Assembly (NCBI GenBank): GCA_046484325.1
Contig: JAWOJB010000017.1
Location: 1 to 62,894, forward strand
Source of the DNA: JAWOJB01 sp046484325
GTDB taxonomy: Bacteria > Actinomycetota > Acidimicrobiia > Spongiisociales > ZC4RG35
DNA length: 62,894 nucleotides
Reading direction: 5' to 3'
Position 1 is the stretch's first letter; every line of letters starts with the position of its first letter. Positions 62,050-62,894 of the stretch are shown piece after piece. Below the pieces are notes generated by a model. The model ran no database searches and was not told the DNA's origin. It was given only the letters and a program-made list of their open reading frames with translations. The position numbers and the translations under genes are program-made.

Positions 62050-62894
62050 ATGACCGTCACCCTCGACACCATCGCCAACCTCGCCAAGCGACGCGGCTTC
62101 GTCTTCCCCTCCTCCGAGGTCTACGGGGGCATCCGGTCCGCCTACGACTACGGGCCACTGGGAACGCTCTTGCTCAGGAACGTGAAGGACGAGTGGTGGC
62201 GGTCGATGGTGCAGGAGCGGGACGATGTCGTAGGTCTCGACTCGGCCATCATCCAGGCGCGGCAGGTCTGGCGCGCCTCCGGACACGAGGCCGTCTTCAC
62301 CGACCCGCTCGTCGAGTGCCGTCAGTGCCACCAGCGGTTCCGCCTCGACAAGCTGGAGGATCCCGAGGTGTGCCCCGAGTGCGGGGCCCGGGGCGAGTTC
62401 ACCGAGCCCCGTGAGTTCAACCTCATGTTCCGGACTCACATGGGCCCGGTGGCCGACGAGGCGAACCTCGTCTACCTGCGGCCCGAGACCGCCCAGGGCA
62501 TCTTCATCAACTTCGAGAACGTCCGGCGGACCAACCGGCTCAAGCTCCCGTTCGGGATCGCCCAGATTGGCAAGTCGTTCCGGAACGAGATCACCCCCGG
62601 CCAGTTCGTGTTCCGGACCCGGGAATTCGAGCAGATGGAGATGGAGTTCTTCTGTCAACCGTCCGAGAGCCACCGATGGTTCGAGTACTGGGTCGATCAC
62701 CGGCGTCGCTGGTACGAGGAGCTAGGGATGACCCCGGCCAACCTCCGGATCCGGCCCCACGACGAGGGCGAGCTGTCCCACTACTCGGCGGGGACGGTCG
62801 ATGTCGAGTACGCCTTCCCGTGGGGGTGGGACGAGCTGGAGGGGATCGCCAACCGCACCGACTTCGACCTCCGCCAGCACACCGAGCACTCGGG
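62050..62894 (+). CDS. glyS: Glycyl-tRNA synthetase, 3' end cut by the window edge
   Basis: 281 codons are present. The start 'ANLAKRRGFVFPSSEVYGG' and 'YDYGPLGTLLLRNVKDEWW' identify the single-chain alpha2 type (often named glyQS/glyS). A zinc-like pair of C-x2-C motifs ('CRQCHQRF', 'CPECGARG') follows, then motif 2 with 'GIAQIGKSFRNEITP' and 'RTREFEQMEMEFF'. The catalytic motif 3 and the anticodon-binding domain lie outside. ATG 62050 is 68 bases behind uppS, and 61982-62049 shows nothing notable. Confidence 0.95.
   Translation, partial: MTVTLDTIANLAKRRGFVFPSSEVYGGIRSAYDYGPLGTLLLRNVKDEWWRSMVQERDDVVGLDSAIIQARQVWRASGHEAVFTDPLVECRQCHQRFRLDKLEDPEVCPECGARGEFTEPREFNLMFRTHMGPVADEANLVYLRPETAQGIFINFENVRRTNRLKLPFGIAQIGKSFRNEITPGQFVFRTREFEQMEMEFFCQPSESHRWFEYWVDHRRRWYEELGMTPANLRIRPHDEGELSHYSAGTVDVEYAFPWGWDELEGIANRTDFDLRQHTEHS

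Overview
The window is GC-rich chromosomal DNA. The marks of an actinobacterium are the many GTG starts, GTGA/ATGA gene overlaps, an F420-dependent oxidoreductase, and a long run of conserved housekeeping genes (comEA-comEC-holA, lepA-hemW-hrcA-dnaJ-rsmE, phoH-pgpH-ybeY-corC-era, recO-uppS-glyS). The mixture suggests a deep-branching Actinomycetota, perhaps an Acidimicrobiia-like lineage; this placement is inference, because no rRNA gene is present.

Region A (1 to about 23.3 kb) is an accessory, stress-related region. It holds a partner-switching network: three HATPase-like anti-sigma proteins, two STAS antagonists, two membrane or sensory PP2C phosphatases, and a sigma factor fused in one chain to an anti-sigma-type HATPase domain (1485-2564). 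Twelve elements of the form GNNT, then 16-17 bases, then GGGTAC/GGGTAG lie in front of small stress or membrane genes: CsbD, GlsB/YeaQ-type, YtxH-like, MgtC, small hydrophobic proteins, an ABC-2 exporter and an F420 enzyme. They match the known SigB/SigF promoter pattern, so the region looks like a sigma factor packed next to part of its own regulon. Region A also carries most of the broken genes: a CBS protein, N-formylglutamate amidohydrolase, a ferritin-like protein, a DHFR-family reductase, a VapC toxin and a DUF6325/SHOCT protein. An alkylsulfatase and a cysteine-motif protein are intact.

Region B (23.3-36 kb) covers central metabolism and transport: ATP-type PEP carboxykinase, an AspT/YidE-like transporter, a broken 3-hydroxyacyl-CoA dehydrogenase, a secreted M23 peptidase, an ABC exporter and a complete oligopeptide ABC operon (dppA-B-C-D-F). 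Its binding lipoprotein appears circularly permuted.

Region C (36-62.9 kb) is conserved backbone with no broken genes: leuS, an HELVH peptidase-like protein, lgt, comEA, comEC, a divergent dihydropteroate-synthase-like gene, holA, rpsT, lepA, hemW, hrcA, dnaJ, rsmE, a BldD-like regulator, a HIT protein, phoH, a PgpH-type c-di-AMP phosphodiesterase with an unusual inserted domain, ybeY, corC-like, era, a SirB1-like protein, a pterin dehydratase, an ATP-dependent DNA ligase, recO, uppS and the start of glyS. Most of these genes overlap or nearly touch and are probably co-transcribed. I saw no tRNA, rRNA, CRISPR array, insertion sequence or phage-defence system.
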